Shown here: in pieces, positions 28,601 through 36,899 of the stretch
Position numbering within the stretch: the stretch's first letter is position 1
Layout: each line of letters begins with the position of its first letter
Assembly (NCBI RefSeq): GCF_008386695.1
Contig: NZ_VUOC01000004.1
Span: 3,138,576-3,202,575 of the forward strand
Source of the DNA: Chitinophaga agrisoli
GTDB lineage: Bacteria > Bacteroidota > Bacteroidia > Chitinophagales > Chitinophagaceae
DNA: 64,000 nt
Direction of reading: 5' to 3'
Translations under genes and position numbers: made by a program
Notes under the pieces: generated by a model
The model's input: the letters and a program-made list of their open reading frames with translations, nothing else
Database searches by the model: none
What the model was told of the DNA's origin: nothing

Positions 28601-28761
28601 TTATTGCGCACCTCCACTGTGACATGAGAGAGCGCGGCGTCCGTTTCGCTCTTCACGATGCCCTTTACTGCAGGGAGCTGCTGTGCTGCGAGTGGAATGG
28701 CAGCTCCTACCATAAAGAGCCAAACCATTGGCATCATTACAAATAAATAACATTGTTTCAT
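25609..28761 (-). CDS. SusC/RagA-family TonB-dependent transporter
   Basis: This 1050-residue outer-membrane protein has a signal peptide, a carboxypeptidase-regulatory-like domain (about residues 30-112, with FTDDAGVFTFNNL), a TonB-box region (NPVVVTALGI near residue 120), a plug domain with GVQIVPSGFNTG, IRGNKSLTG, FVVDGMPIENTPG and ALYGSRGQNGVILITTK up to about residue 260, and a long beta-barrel. It imports oligosaccharides or similar ligands together with its SusD partner. The absence of the STN domain that would couple directly to FecR is notable. However, an ECF sigma and a FecR gene lie immediately upstream, so transmembrane signalling is still likely. Confidence 0.93.
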   Translation of the reverse strand: MKQCYLFVMMPMVWLFMVGAAIPLAAQQLPAVKGIVKSETDAALSHVTVEVRNKKGDFSAHTFTDDAGVFTFNNLESGDSYSFTFTHLGYAKKVLEGYSYKAGEMITLSVQLSTAIKDINPVVVTALGIKREAKALSYSHQSVDVNSLNETKDPNFINSLAGKVAGVQIVPSGFNTGSGRIVIRGNKSLTGNNQPLFVVDGMPIENTPGDDGSIDYGSGAADINPADIESMEVLKGPNAAALYGSRGQNGVILITTKKGSGKFKVTLNSNETFQTLTEFPEYQNAYGVGTSFYIDNTHRIPVGNVNYRSWGSPMLGQPYVAINGEIKPYLPQPDNVKDFYSTAHLFTNSIAIEGGNTNTTYRIGYTNYTGTSVVDGFNKDNKHSIDVRMTNTFTKWFTMDSKVSFIRDIVHNRQYSNSNGRNPTYEYVHMARSTDLDELLPYEDPVTGHEIGTHRNFSNPYWIVNKNPNQDTKDRVIASFNPQINLTPWLKFTGRLGADMIWWSGSEFNDIGSVIASNPDGFLRTFNTNQTNFNLEGLFSFNKRVRNFSISAVAGATRYTSNYETRDTRINSLLQPGLINVSNAKEYPINGQTARKKVTNSVYGAVSVGYNDFAFIDLTGRNDWSSTLPAANRAYFYPSIGGSLILTDMLHINSNVLNYAKVRASMAIVGNDTDPYRLDQAYSFNGLFNGSPIASLSTTMNNPDLKPEKTRSYEYGAELRLFNNRIFIDATHYSASTTDQIITAQVPASSGYKQRIYNAGEIRNWGNELMVTAKILTGKKFNWETQINFSKNNSLVVSLIDSVNRFVLNNNSSYIYVYAEVGKPYGYMRGLGVARDASGHMLLDDGGGLLTKNPDMAFGSSSPDWLGSLRNTFNYGNFSLSILLDVRSGGLLYSGSYSQMLTNGVLAETLNGRDDYYKHSMIFGESAGELTGGAQWDAYYADGTKNTKYVTPQNYEYARPNYAEFVMFDASFVKLRELALGYSFPEKLIGRTPIKTARLSLVGRNLAILYRNTPRGIDPEATSSAGNGQGIERGSLPPNAIYGFNINLTF

Positions 28762-28836
28762 GTATCATTGATTTTAGACAATACTATCCCCTTCCCCTCT
28801 GCGGGAGATCTTTTCATTTATATCAAAACATCAGGG

Positions 28837-29871
28837 TTATTTAGGGCTTATATAGATGGTATCCCCTACGCTGTTACTTTTCAGCTCGTTCAGTAACAGC
28901 AAAGTTTCCATAGCCCCTTCTAATTTTGCACTCTTTTTGAAACTACCTGTAAATTTCCTCCGCTTTAGCGACTCCAGTGGATATTCTATATGAATGTTAT
29001 AAGCCTTGCTTAATTGTTGAAATACCTCGGGCAATGGCGCATTATGAAAATTAATTTCGTCCGCGGCTAAGGTCTGTTCTGTTTGTGCGTTGGGATCTGC
29101 AGACAATTTGCCACGTCCCTGCGGCACCATCTGCAGCGACTGCGCCGTTTGATCAAACCGGCAGCTCTGGCCACTGGTAAGGTAAAAGACCTTTGCTGTG
29201 TCTTGCAGGCGATGCACTGCGATCTTTCCGCTGATGAGCTGAACGTTTGTCACTTTCTTATCCTTATCAGTGGTGATCTTAAAGACGGTTCCTATATCGA
29301 TGGTCACCAGTCCGGCCGCGTATACTGTAAATGGCCGTTTGCTATCATGCACCACATCGAACACCCCTTCGCCCTCCAGCCATAGCGATCTGTTTGCTTT
29401 CATGGCATTATCATAGCGTAAGGTGCTTCCCGGCGAGAGCTTCACTATGGAATGATCCGGCAAGGTATATTTTTGAACCGCCGTTCCCTGGTTCTGTATC
29501 ACCGTATCGTGTTGGGCCATCACTACCTTGTCTACATTATTCTCAGCCATTCCGCTGTGCCTGGAAGCGGGTACCATAAAATACAGCGCGGCTCCCATTA
29601 CCAAGAGCAGCACCGCCGCCGCAGCGCTCCAGTATTTCCAATGCAAGCTGCGGACACGGCCAGCTTTACTCCGGTTAATATTTTCCAGCCACGATGCTGC
29701 CCACTCCTCCGGAACCGTGTCCGGGGATAGCTCATCCCACTCCTGTTCATCCAGGTAAGCATCCAGCACTTCCGGCGGCAATTGGAGGAATTCTTCCGCT
29801 TCCCGGGCAGTGCCTTTGCTTTCCAGCAGCTTCAAAATCTGTTCGTGCAGTGACTGTTTTCTTTGATCCAT
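28837..29871 (-). CDS. FecR-family anti-sigma factor
   Basis: This 344-residue inner-membrane regulator has a cytoplasmic N-terminal part (residues 1-80), a single membrane helix (about 81-100, SAAAAVLLLVMGAALYFMV), a periplasmic FecR domain (about 130-235, with VEGEGVFDVVHDSKRPFTVYAAG-like residues) and a C-terminal DUF4974/STN-like part (ITFHNAPLPEVFQQLSKAYNIHIEY-like). It senses ligand occupancy of the outer-membrane transporter and controls the sigma factor encoded directly upstream. Gene order sigma, FecR, SusC, SusD matches the usual regulated loci. Confidence 0.92.
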   Translation of the reverse strand: MDQRKQSLHEQILKLLESKGTAREAEEFLQLPPEVLDAYLDEQEWDELSPDTVPEEWAASWLENINRSKAGRVRSLHWKYWSAAAAVLLLVMGAALYFMVPASRHSGMAENNVDKVVMAQHDTVIQNQGTAVQKYTLPDHSIVKLSPGSTLRYDNAMKANRSLWLEGEGVFDVVHDSKRPFTVYAAGLVTIDIGTVFKITTDKDKKVTNVQLISGKIAVHRLQDTAKVFYLTSGQSCRFDQTAQSLQMVPQGRGKLSADPNAQTEQTLAADEINFHNAPLPEVFQQLSKAYNIHIEYPLESLKRRKFTGSFKKSAKLEGAMETLLLLNELKSNSVGDTIYISPK

Positions 29872-29945
29872 CGCGGTGGTTATAATATGAATACGTTGTA
29901 CTTAGCGGCTTTACTTACCGGTAACAATTTGGTAACATAGGGGCT

Positions 29946-30512
29946 TTATGCTATCCAGCCAGTATAATAGCCATACAGTAATATCCAGATGGCGATATCA
30001 GTGGAAATGAGGCTGCGGATCTCTTTAATGGCCTTATTAAGCTGGTTTTCCACAGTTCTTTTGGAGATACCCAGTTGTTCTGCTATTTCCTGGTTGGTCC
30101 ATCCTTTGAGGCGTAACTGCATGATCTTGCCGCGTTGGGGAGGGATCTTATTTAATGTGACCCTTACTTCTTCGACAAAGGATCTTGATACCGGAGGCGC
30201 TTCGGGGATATTATCTGCAGCGGCGTATTCGTCCAGGCTAAGCAGCTTTTCTTTTGCTTTTTGCCTGAGTAAATCTATCAGTGTGGTCTTTGCAATGCGG
30301 AAAATCTGATGGGACAGGGCTATATCGGGGTTCAAGTGGTTACGGTACTTCCAGCATTTAAGGAAGGTAGTCTGTACCAGATCGGCACTAATCGCTTCCG
30401 ACCGGGTTTTGTTCAGAAAATAATAATAAAGCTTAGCGTGATATTGATTGTAAATGGTCGTAAAGGCAGCTTCATTATTCCCCTTAACTTCTTCGATCAA
30501 ATTCTTGTCCAT
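29946..30512 (-). CDS. ECF sigma-70 factor of a SusCD locus
   Basis: This 188-residue protein has the two sigma-70 domains: region 2 (YNQYHAKLYYYFLNKTRSE, ADLVQTTFLKCWKY) and region 4 (LRLKGWTNQEIAEQLGISKRTVENQLNKAIKEI). It belongs to the extracytoplasmic-function group expanded in Bacteroidota. It should direct transcription of the SusC operon once released by the adjacent FecR. A short hydrophobic C-terminal tail (DIAIWILLYGYY) may associate with the membrane. Confidence 0.93.
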   Translation of the reverse strand: MDKNLIEEVKGNNEAAFTTIYNQYHAKLYYYFLNKTRSEAISADLVQTTFLKCWKYRNHLNPDIALSHQIFRIAKTTLIDLLRQKAKEKLLSLDEYAAADNIPEAPPVSRSFVEEVRVTLNKIPPQRGKIMQLRLKGWTNQEIAEQLGISKRTVENQLNKAIKEIRSLISTDIAIWILLYGYYTGWIA

Positions 30513-30617
30513 TGAACATCTTTATAACAAACACGTGAAGAGTCAAGGCGCAAAATAAAACTGCATTTACGACAACCGGGGTTAACTCTGTGTTATCTTT
30601 TGTTTATTCCTTTCTCA

Positions 30618-32432
30618 TCATTGATTCATCGCTTTTGATGCCGCTATGACCGCCTGGTTAATCTCCCTGATCCTATCCAGCTGCATCTTCTCTACTTTTC
30701 TATCATAGGTAAGCAGGCCATTTACTTCGTGTTCTACGTCCGTTGTCTGGGTATAAATGGCTACGCTTAGGCCTTTGTATCTCATCAGCTGTTCGACCTG
30801 TTCGAGTAACAGTACATAGCGGTCTGTAAGTGCGGTTTGCGTGGGCTCATACGCGTAGGCATTATTTTCTACCGGCCACATATGCCCGCGGGTAAACAAC
30901 CCTACGCCGCCAAATTCACCTAATGAGGCGGCACGTTTAGCGTCTGGTACGGATGCTTTGTAGGGGCCTACATAAATATGGGTATCTACATAATCTCCGT
31001 TTCCAGGGTCTCCATAGGCTTTTTGGTAGTGTGGGTTATTATTAAATCCGGAATTGCCATTCACGAGCCGGGAGACATCATATGCTTTTACCCAATCGGT
31101 AATTTCCTTCACATCAAATGCACCCCAGTTTTCGTTAAAGGGCACCCAGGTAATGATGGAGGGGGAGTTATAATGTTCATCTATGATTGCTTTCAGCTCC
31201 TGACGGAACTCCTTGCGGGTAACGGCTGTATCTTCATCCTGATACCAGATAGCGGGCATGTCCTGCCAAACCAATAGCCCCAGTTTGTCTGCCCAATAGT
31301 AAAAACGCTGGGGCTCCGTTTTCATATGTTTCCTGATAAGATTGTAGCCTGCTTTTTTGGTGAAGGAGATATCAGACTTCAGAGCTTCTTCGGTTGGCGC
31401 CGTTAGCACGCCATCCGGCCAGTAGCCCTGGTCCAGCAGCCCAAGCTGCATCAGGAATTTACCGTTCAACAACGGTCTTACCACTCCGTTAAGCTTACCC
31501 AGTTTTATATCCCGCATGCCGAAGTAGCTTTTCACTTCGTCTGCGATGCTGCCATCTGGATTGTATAAGGTTAGTTTAAGGTCGTACAAAAAGGGCGTAT
31601 CAGGCGACCATAATTTGGGGTTTTCGATGGGCAGATAAAAATGTGTACCAGTCTCTCCGGTTGCCGTTGAAACGATCTTATGGCCGTCAGCCGCTTCTGC
31701 AGCTATCTTGTTTGCACCATCGCTGTAAACGAATACCAATAAACGCTTAGTGTCAAGATCAGGCAATAAGCGGATACTTCTAATATAGTGACTGCTTACC
31801 GGCTCCAGCCATACGGTTTGCCATATACCGGAGGTAAAGGTGTAGTCGCCGCGGGGGCCGTTCTTGCCGGAGGGCGTTTTGCCGTCATTGAGGTCCTGCG
31901 CTGCCACGATCAGCGTATTAGTACCCGCTTTTAAAAATGGCGTGATGTTGCAACTAAAGGCATCGTATCCGCCCTGATGAGCGCCTGCTTTTTTCCCGTT
32001 TATGAATATGGTAGCGTTATGGTCAACGGCGCCAAAATGCAGGATGATCTGTTTCCCTTTCCAGGCTGCCGGTATTTCGAAGGTTCTCCGGTACCACATA
32101 TTTATTTCCTGTTTGCGCCGGATGCCGGATAAAAAGGATTCCGGGCAATAGGGTATTAATATTTTTTCATGTACATCGTCAAAGGAGGCGGGTAATTGCG
32201 GATGCAGGGCATCAGGCGCTTCCTTACCGCCATAATAGTCCCATTTCCCGTTCAGGCATATCCATTGGTCTCTTTGCAGCTGAGGCCTGGGATACTCGGA
32301 TAGCGGAATGGAGGCTTGTATGGCGTCGTTTGTCCAGGGCGTAGGTAGTTGTGCTACCTGTGCGGAGGCATTGACATATACAGCGGTGAAAAGTAAGGAT
32401 GTTAGCAAGGTCCGGTAATAGCTCATATTCAA
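30618..32432 (-). CDS. Glycoside hydrolase family 2 enzyme
   Basis: This 604-residue secreted enzyme has a signal peptide (MNMSYYRTLLTSLLFTAVYVNASAQ), a jelly-roll sugar-binding domain (residues 40-215, with WYRRTFEIP, GAVDHNATIFINGKK and GIWQTVWLEP), an immunoglobulin-like domain (to about 310) and a TIM barrel. The likely acid/base is Glu434 in PFNENWGAFD, and Glu506 in LGEFGGVG is a candidate nucleophile. GH2 includes beta-galactosidases, beta-glucuronidases and others; the C-terminal domains of larger LacZ enzymes are absent. It belongs with the glycan locus by position and strand but may have its own promoter, because 105 bases separate it from the sigma factor gene. Confidence 0.87.
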   Translation of the reverse strand: MNMSYYRTLLTSLLFTAVYVNASAQVAQLPTPWTNDAIQASIPLSEYPRPQLQRDQWICLNGKWDYYGGKEAPDALHPQLPASFDDVHEKILIPYCPESFLSGIRRKQEINMWYRRTFEIPAAWKGKQIILHFGAVDHNATIFINGKKAGAHQGGYDAFSCNITPFLKAGTNTLIVAAQDLNDGKTPSGKNGPRGDYTFTSGIWQTVWLEPVSSHYIRSIRLLPDLDTKRLLVFVYSDGANKIAAEAADGHKIVSTATGETGTHFYLPIENPKLWSPDTPFLYDLKLTLYNPDGSIADEVKSYFGMRDIKLGKLNGVVRPLLNGKFLMQLGLLDQGYWPDGVLTAPTEEALKSDISFTKKAGYNLIRKHMKTEPQRFYYWADKLGLLVWQDMPAIWYQDEDTAVTRKEFRQELKAIIDEHYNSPSIITWVPFNENWGAFDVKEITDWVKAYDVSRLVNGNSGFNNNPHYQKAYGDPGNGDYVDTHIYVGPYKASVPDAKRAASLGEFGGVGLFTRGHMWPVENNAYAYEPTQTALTDRYVLLLEQVEQLMRYKGLSVAIYTQTTDVEHEVNGLLTYDRKVEKMQLDRIREINQAVIAASKAMNQ

Positions 32433-32504
32433 TTGGATATACCGGTATAATACAAATATTTTAGTTCAATTTGGTTAGAATATTTGTGGTATGAGAGTAG
32501 ATAT

Positions 32505-34901
32505 TTATTCCGCTCTTAATGCCCTTACCGGATTCATTAGCGCGGCCCTTAGTGATTGTAAGCTGATGGTAAACAAGGCAATTATCATTGCCATCAAGCC
32601 GGCCAGGGCAAAGGTCCACCAATGGAGCTCAATGCGGTAGGCGAAATCTGCCAGCCAGTGGCTCATCGCGTACCAGGCAATAGGTACTGCGATCATGACA
32701 GCGATCAGTATTAACCTGATAAAATCCCTGGACAGCAGTGCCAGTATGCCCGGAACAGATGCGCCCAATACCTTACGAATGCCTATTTCTTTTACACGTT
32801 GCTGCGCTGTAAAAGTGGCCAATCCAAAGAGACCAAGGCAAGCGATAGACACCGCCAACACGGTAAATATCAGGGATAGCTGTTGCTGCTTTTGTTCTGC
32901 GCCGTATTGCCGGGCGAAGTTCTGGTCAAGAAAACTGACATCAACCGGATTGTTGTTGTCAAATTTTTTATAGACGGCTGCCAGGTAGGCAAGTGCCTGA
33001 GGCGTTCTGGCAGTATTGATCTTTACATACAGGTTATCTTCCATAACAGCCGCCGGGGGCATGATCATCACCATCGGTTCTACTTTGTGCTGCAGGGAAT
33101 AGGTATGAAAATCTTTTACCACCCCAATGATGGTGCGTTCACCTACCGAATCCTGCCCTTCCATATTGAAACGCAGTCTTTTCCCTACTGCCTGTTTCCA
33201 GCCCAGCTTTTTTACCAGGGTCTCATTCACCAGGGCTGCACCAAACTTATCCGACTGGGAGAAGGCAGTGAAGTTACGGCCGGTGAGTGTTGTAATCTCC
33301 ATTGTGGGAATGTAGTCCGCATCGATCATCAGCTGTTCGCATACCACTGAACTGGGGTCGAAGCTACCATCTTCCTTTTCGAACCTATAACCGAATCCGC
33401 CCAGATCATTATTACCGATAGGGTTACCGGCTGCGGCCACGCCGGTGATCAAATTGTTCTTTAGTAACTCCCCTTTCAGGGCAGTTACCTGCTCCCTTAC
33501 TTTTTTATCGTGGATATGTAGCGTAAATACCTGGTTTTTATTAAAACCAAGGTCTTTACGGGAAGTGTACTGTAATTGCTGGTAAATGACCAGAGAGCCA
33601 ACGATCATGACCACTGTGATCACAAACTGGAAAATAACGAGCGATTGCCGGAACAAGGCGCTGTTAGACAGGTTACCTGTGTGTCCTTTTAAGGCGGGAA
33701 TGGTCTTAAAACGGGCCAGGAAAAAAGCCGGGTAAGCGCCGCTCATTACTCCAGTAAGCACAGCGAGAGCGGCCAATCCCAGCAAGGTGGCGCCCTTACC
33801 AAAGCGCCAGATGGCCAGCTCTTTACCTGTAAGCACGTTAAAAAATGGTAATAACAGTATGAACAAGAAAAAGGCCATCAGGGCTGCCAGGCAGGTTTGC
33901 AACACGGCTTCTGTTATAAACATAGCCGCGAGCTGCCGGATGCCAGATCCTACCACTTTCCTTACTCCTATCTCCCGTATGCGGATAGTAGCGCGGGCAG
34001 TAGAAAGGTTCACATAATTGATCACTGCTATCAACAATACCAGTAAAGCAATGGCCGAAAAAATATAGATCTTGCTGATGCTGCCGTTGGGACCTATCTC
34101 AAAAGCCAGATTGGAATGTAAATGAATGCTGGTAAGCGGCTGCAATTCCATTTTATAATCATCGATCTGCATGCGTTTCCGGATGGTCTTATCAGCAAAA
34201 GCAGGCAGCTTGCGCTCCAGCTGTTGATGATCCACCCCATTCTTTAGCAACAGATAAGTATAGACGTCGAATTGCTGCCAGCTGCCTTCGTAATTTTCAG
34301 GCAATGAGCGTAGCGCGCTGAAATGCAGGTGTGTATTGCCCGGCACGTCTTTAATGATGCCCGTGACCTTATTGGGAAAATTGTTGTCGAAATAAACGGT
34401 CTGGTTAATTGCCTGTTCGGGACTGGCAAATAATTTCCGGGCTATTGATTCGGTGATCACGATGGATTGGGGAGAAGCAAGTGCGGTGTTCGGATCTCCA
34501 ATGATGAAGGGAAAGGTGAATACTGCAAATATGTTCTTGTCAGCAAAGAAAATGTCGTTGGCTGTTATCTTTTTGTCGTTGTGCCCGATAATACCACCGC
34601 CTTCCGTAGATATGCGGACCGCTTCTTCTACTTCCGGAAACTCTTCCTTTAATGCCGGCGCAAAAGGCGCTGAAGTAGGCGCTTCGTGTAAATCGTTACT
34701 ACCCCAGCGGGCGTGTTGTACCACCCGCACAATACGATCTGCTTTCTTATGAAAGCGGTCATAGCTTAGTTCATCCCCTACGTAAAGAGCGATCAACATA
34801 AAACTTATCAAACCGATGGTGAGCCCCAGGATGTTGATAAGGGAGAAGACCTTGTTTTTCCAAAGGTTCCGCCAGGCGATCTTACAATGATTTTTAAACA
34901 C
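32505..34901 (-). CDS. MacB/FtsX-type ABC transporter permease
   Basis: This 798-residue protein has the same layout as the permease at 5.2 kb: a membrane helix near residue 20, a periplasmic domain, an FtsX core with FFLFILLLPFFNVL, a second periplasmic domain and a C-terminal FtsX core. The coupling-loop segments ATIRIREIGVRKVVGSG and QQRVKEIGIRKVLGAS are conserved. As there, no ATPase gene is adjacent. The two proteins are related but clearly diverged, so they are paralogues of a large family and not a recent duplication. Confidence 0.9.
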   Translation of the reverse strand: MFKNHCKIAWRNLWKNKVFSLINILGLTIGLISFMLIALYVGDELSYDRFHKKADRIVRVVQHARWGSNDLHEAPTSAPFAPALKEEFPEVEEAVRISTEGGGIIGHNDKKITANDIFFADKNIFAVFTFPFIIGDPNTALASPQSIVITESIARKLFASPEQAINQTVYFDNNFPNKVTGIIKDVPGNTHLHFSALRSLPENYEGSWQQFDVYTYLLLKNGVDHQQLERKLPAFADKTIRKRMQIDDYKMELQPLTSIHLHSNLAFEIGPNGSISKIYIFSAIALLVLLIAVINYVNLSTARATIRIREIGVRKVVGSGIRQLAAMFITEAVLQTCLAALMAFFLFILLLPFFNVLTGKELAIWRFGKGATLLGLAALAVLTGVMSGAYPAFFLARFKTIPALKGHTGNLSNSALFRQSLVIFQFVITVVMIVGSLVIYQQLQYTSRKDLGFNKNQVFTLHIHDKKVREQVTALKGELLKNNLITGVAAAGNPIGNNDLGGFGYRFEKEDGSFDPSSVVCEQLMIDADYIPTMEITTLTGRNFTAFSQSDKFGAALVNETLVKKLGWKQAVGKRLRFNMEGQDSVGERTIIGVVKDFHTYSLQHKVEPMVMIMPPAAVMEDNLYVKINTARTPQALAYLAAVYKKFDNNNPVDVSFLDQNFARQYGAEQKQQQLSLIFTVLAVSIACLGLFGLATFTAQQRVKEIGIRKVLGASVPGILALLSRDFIRLILIAVMIAVPIAWYAMSHWLADFAYRIELHWWTFALAGLMAMIIALFTISLQSLRAALMNPVRALRAE

Positions 34902-35143
34902 GGTGCAGGAATTTTCTATGGGGAAGCAAGAATGCTGCCATTCGTGTAAGATACGTTATATGCCACTGTTGCATATATTTACTTTTTTGCAATTGTTCGA
35001 ATATGGGATATGCTGTCCGGAAATGGACGGAGTATTGGTAACCAAAATGACGGGGGACGGCCTTTACCAGATATCAGAAATCATTGGAAATCCGTCACCC
35101 GGTATGATCTAATTTCACCCTGCGGGCATAAATTAATGCTCCC

Positions 35144-35881
35144 TTACCACGGACTAATTCCTGTTTCCGGCGCATTGTCATCACTAAAGAACTGACCTGT
35201 GGGCCCATCGGAACCTAACATGGCAGCCTTTACCACCCTGGCAGCAGCATCTGGTACAGTTCCGGGGCCAGTGTGATTGTTAAAATCTGTAGCCGTATAA
35301 CATGGGTCAACGGCATTTACCTTAAATGGCGTGTCGCGCAGGTCATAAGCCAGCACAATAGTATAGGCATTAAGGGCCGCTTTGGATGCAACATAACAAG
35401 CCGGTTTTACCAGAAAATGTACCCATGAGGGATCATTTTGTAACGTGAGGGAGCCCAGGCCGGAAGTTACGTTCACAATCCTTGGCTCCGGCGACTGTCT
35501 CAGCAGGTCTATAAATGTCTGTGTTACTGTTATTACGCCAAAAAAGTTTGTTTCGAATACCTGTTTAAACACATTGATATCCGCTTCCAGTGGCGGCTGC
35601 GGCATATCTCCATGTATACCCGCATTATTGATCAGCACATCCAGCACCCTGGTTTTCCCACCCAGCGTTTCACGGGCGGCCATTATAGATGCAGGCCGAT
35701 CTACATCTATCTCTACAGGCTCTACCTGATCTAAGCCTTCTGCATGCAGCTGACTTGCGGCGTGTTCCCCTTTTTTCAGATCCCGGCACCCCAGATACAC
35801 ATAGTAACCTTGCCTTAAAAGTTGCCTGGCTGTTTCAAAGCCAATGCTTTTGTTTGCTCCTGTTATCAGTACTGTTTTCAT
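35144..35881 (-). CDS. Short-chain dehydrogenase/reductase (SDR)
   Basis: This 245-residue oxidoreductase has the SDR nucleotide-binding motif ITGANKSIGFETA at the N-terminus, the NNAG motif (LINNAGIHG), the catalytic Ser near VTSGLGS and the YxxxK pair in YVASKAALNAY. The first Gly-rich motif is the NADP-type. Substrate is unknown. It is followed on the same strand, with the AraC-type regulator start 67 bases upstream of it, so the two may form a regulated unit. Confidence 0.88.
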   Translation of the reverse strand: MKTVLITGANKSIGFETARQLLRQGYYVYLGCRDLKKGEHAASQLHAEGLDQVEPVEIDVDRPASIMAARETLGGKTRVLDVLINNAGIHGDMPQPPLEADINVFKQVFETNFFGVITVTQTFIDLLRQSPEPRIVNVTSGLGSLTLQNDPSWVHFLVKPACYVASKAALNAYTIVLAYDLRDTPFKVNAVDPCYTATDFNNHTGPGTVPDAAARVVKAAMLGSDGPTGQFFSDDNAPETGISPW

Positions 35882-35947
35882 ATTTAAATGTATAATAGTA
35901 CAAAGCTACAGAGAGCCAGGGGCATGGCTGTAACACATCCAATGGTA

Positions 35948-36838
35948 TTAATGGTACATTTTACGGATGGTGCTACGATACTCAGCCGGCGTTATACCGG
36001 TTTCCCGCTTAAAAAACCGGTTAAAATAAGAAGCATCTGAGAAACCAAGATCAAAGGCGATCTCCTTCAATGTGTTATGGGTATGAAAGAGTAAGCGACG
36101 GGCTTCCAATACCAACCGTTCATGAATATGCTTAATGGCTGGCTTACCGCTTTGTAATTTCACCACCTCACTTAAATGGCCAGCTGAAATATGTAACAGC
36201 GAAGCGTAATCACCTACCTCATGCATTTCGCGGAAGCACTCATTTATCCTGGCCTGGAAATTCTTTATTAACAGCTTATCGGCAGAAACGACGCCTTCCT
36301 TAAATTGCGCTGTATACAACCGGCTCAGATAAGTAAGGAGCGTGGTGAGGCAAGCGGTGAGCATACGTTGCTGCCATTCACCGGGGGTGTTGTTCTCTTC
36401 GTTGATCCTGGCCAGCATATCTTCTACAAAGTCCACATCAGTTGCTGTAAGTAGCAATTCGTGACCGTCTTGTGGGTTCTGGATCAGTGGCAGCTTACTT
36501 AGTGAAGCGTTTTCCTGAAATGAGAGAAATTCCTTTGTAAAAGCGATACCTGTGCTCCATAACTGGTCAAATTCTTCCTTTACTATGATATGATTAGGCC
36601 CCGAAAAGTAAATAGTATTGTCTTTAAGTGTATATGGCGTCATATCTATCCATTGCCGAACGCCAGCGTGCCTGATAAAAACAACCAGGTAATGATCCTT
36701 CCGGTGAGGAATAAGCAATTCTGACTGATGAGGCAAGCTACCTTCAAAATTATATACTCTAAAATATTTATTACCGGTTGCTTCATCGGGCGTTAAAGCA
36801 TAAACCGGCAATTGCTGATTGTGGTTAAGTACATACAT
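35948..36838 (-). CDS. AraC-family transcriptional regulator
   Basis: This 296-residue protein has an N-terminal cupin-like sensor domain and a C-terminal double helix-turn-helix (about residues 195-296), with HISAGHLSEVVKLQSGKPAIKHI-like and IAFDLGFSDASYFNRFFKRETGITPAEY features. The latter is a textbook AraC signature. It probably activates the neighbouring SDR gene, but this is inferred from position only. The sequence before its ATG on the minus strand contains TAACTTTA, a near match to the -7 box. Confidence 0.9.
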   Translation of the reverse strand: MYVLNHNQQLPVYALTPDEATGNKYFRVYNFEGSLPHQSELLIPHRKDHYLVVFIRHAGVRQWIDMTPYTLKDNTIYFSGPNHIIVKEEFDQLWSTGIAFTKEFLSFQENASLSKLPLIQNPQDGHELLLTATDVDFVEDMLARINEENNTPGEWQQRMLTACLTTLLTYLSRLYTAQFKEGVVSADKLLIKNFQARINECFREMHEVGDYASLLHISAGHLSEVVKLQSGKPAIKHIHERLVLEARRLLFHTHNTLKEIAFDLGFSDASYFNRFFKRETGITPAEYRSTIRKMYH

Positions 36839-36899
36839 TTCTTAAAGTTATCATTTTGCCGTAAACAACGAAAGAGGTTTATGATCCTGGTCCGGCTTA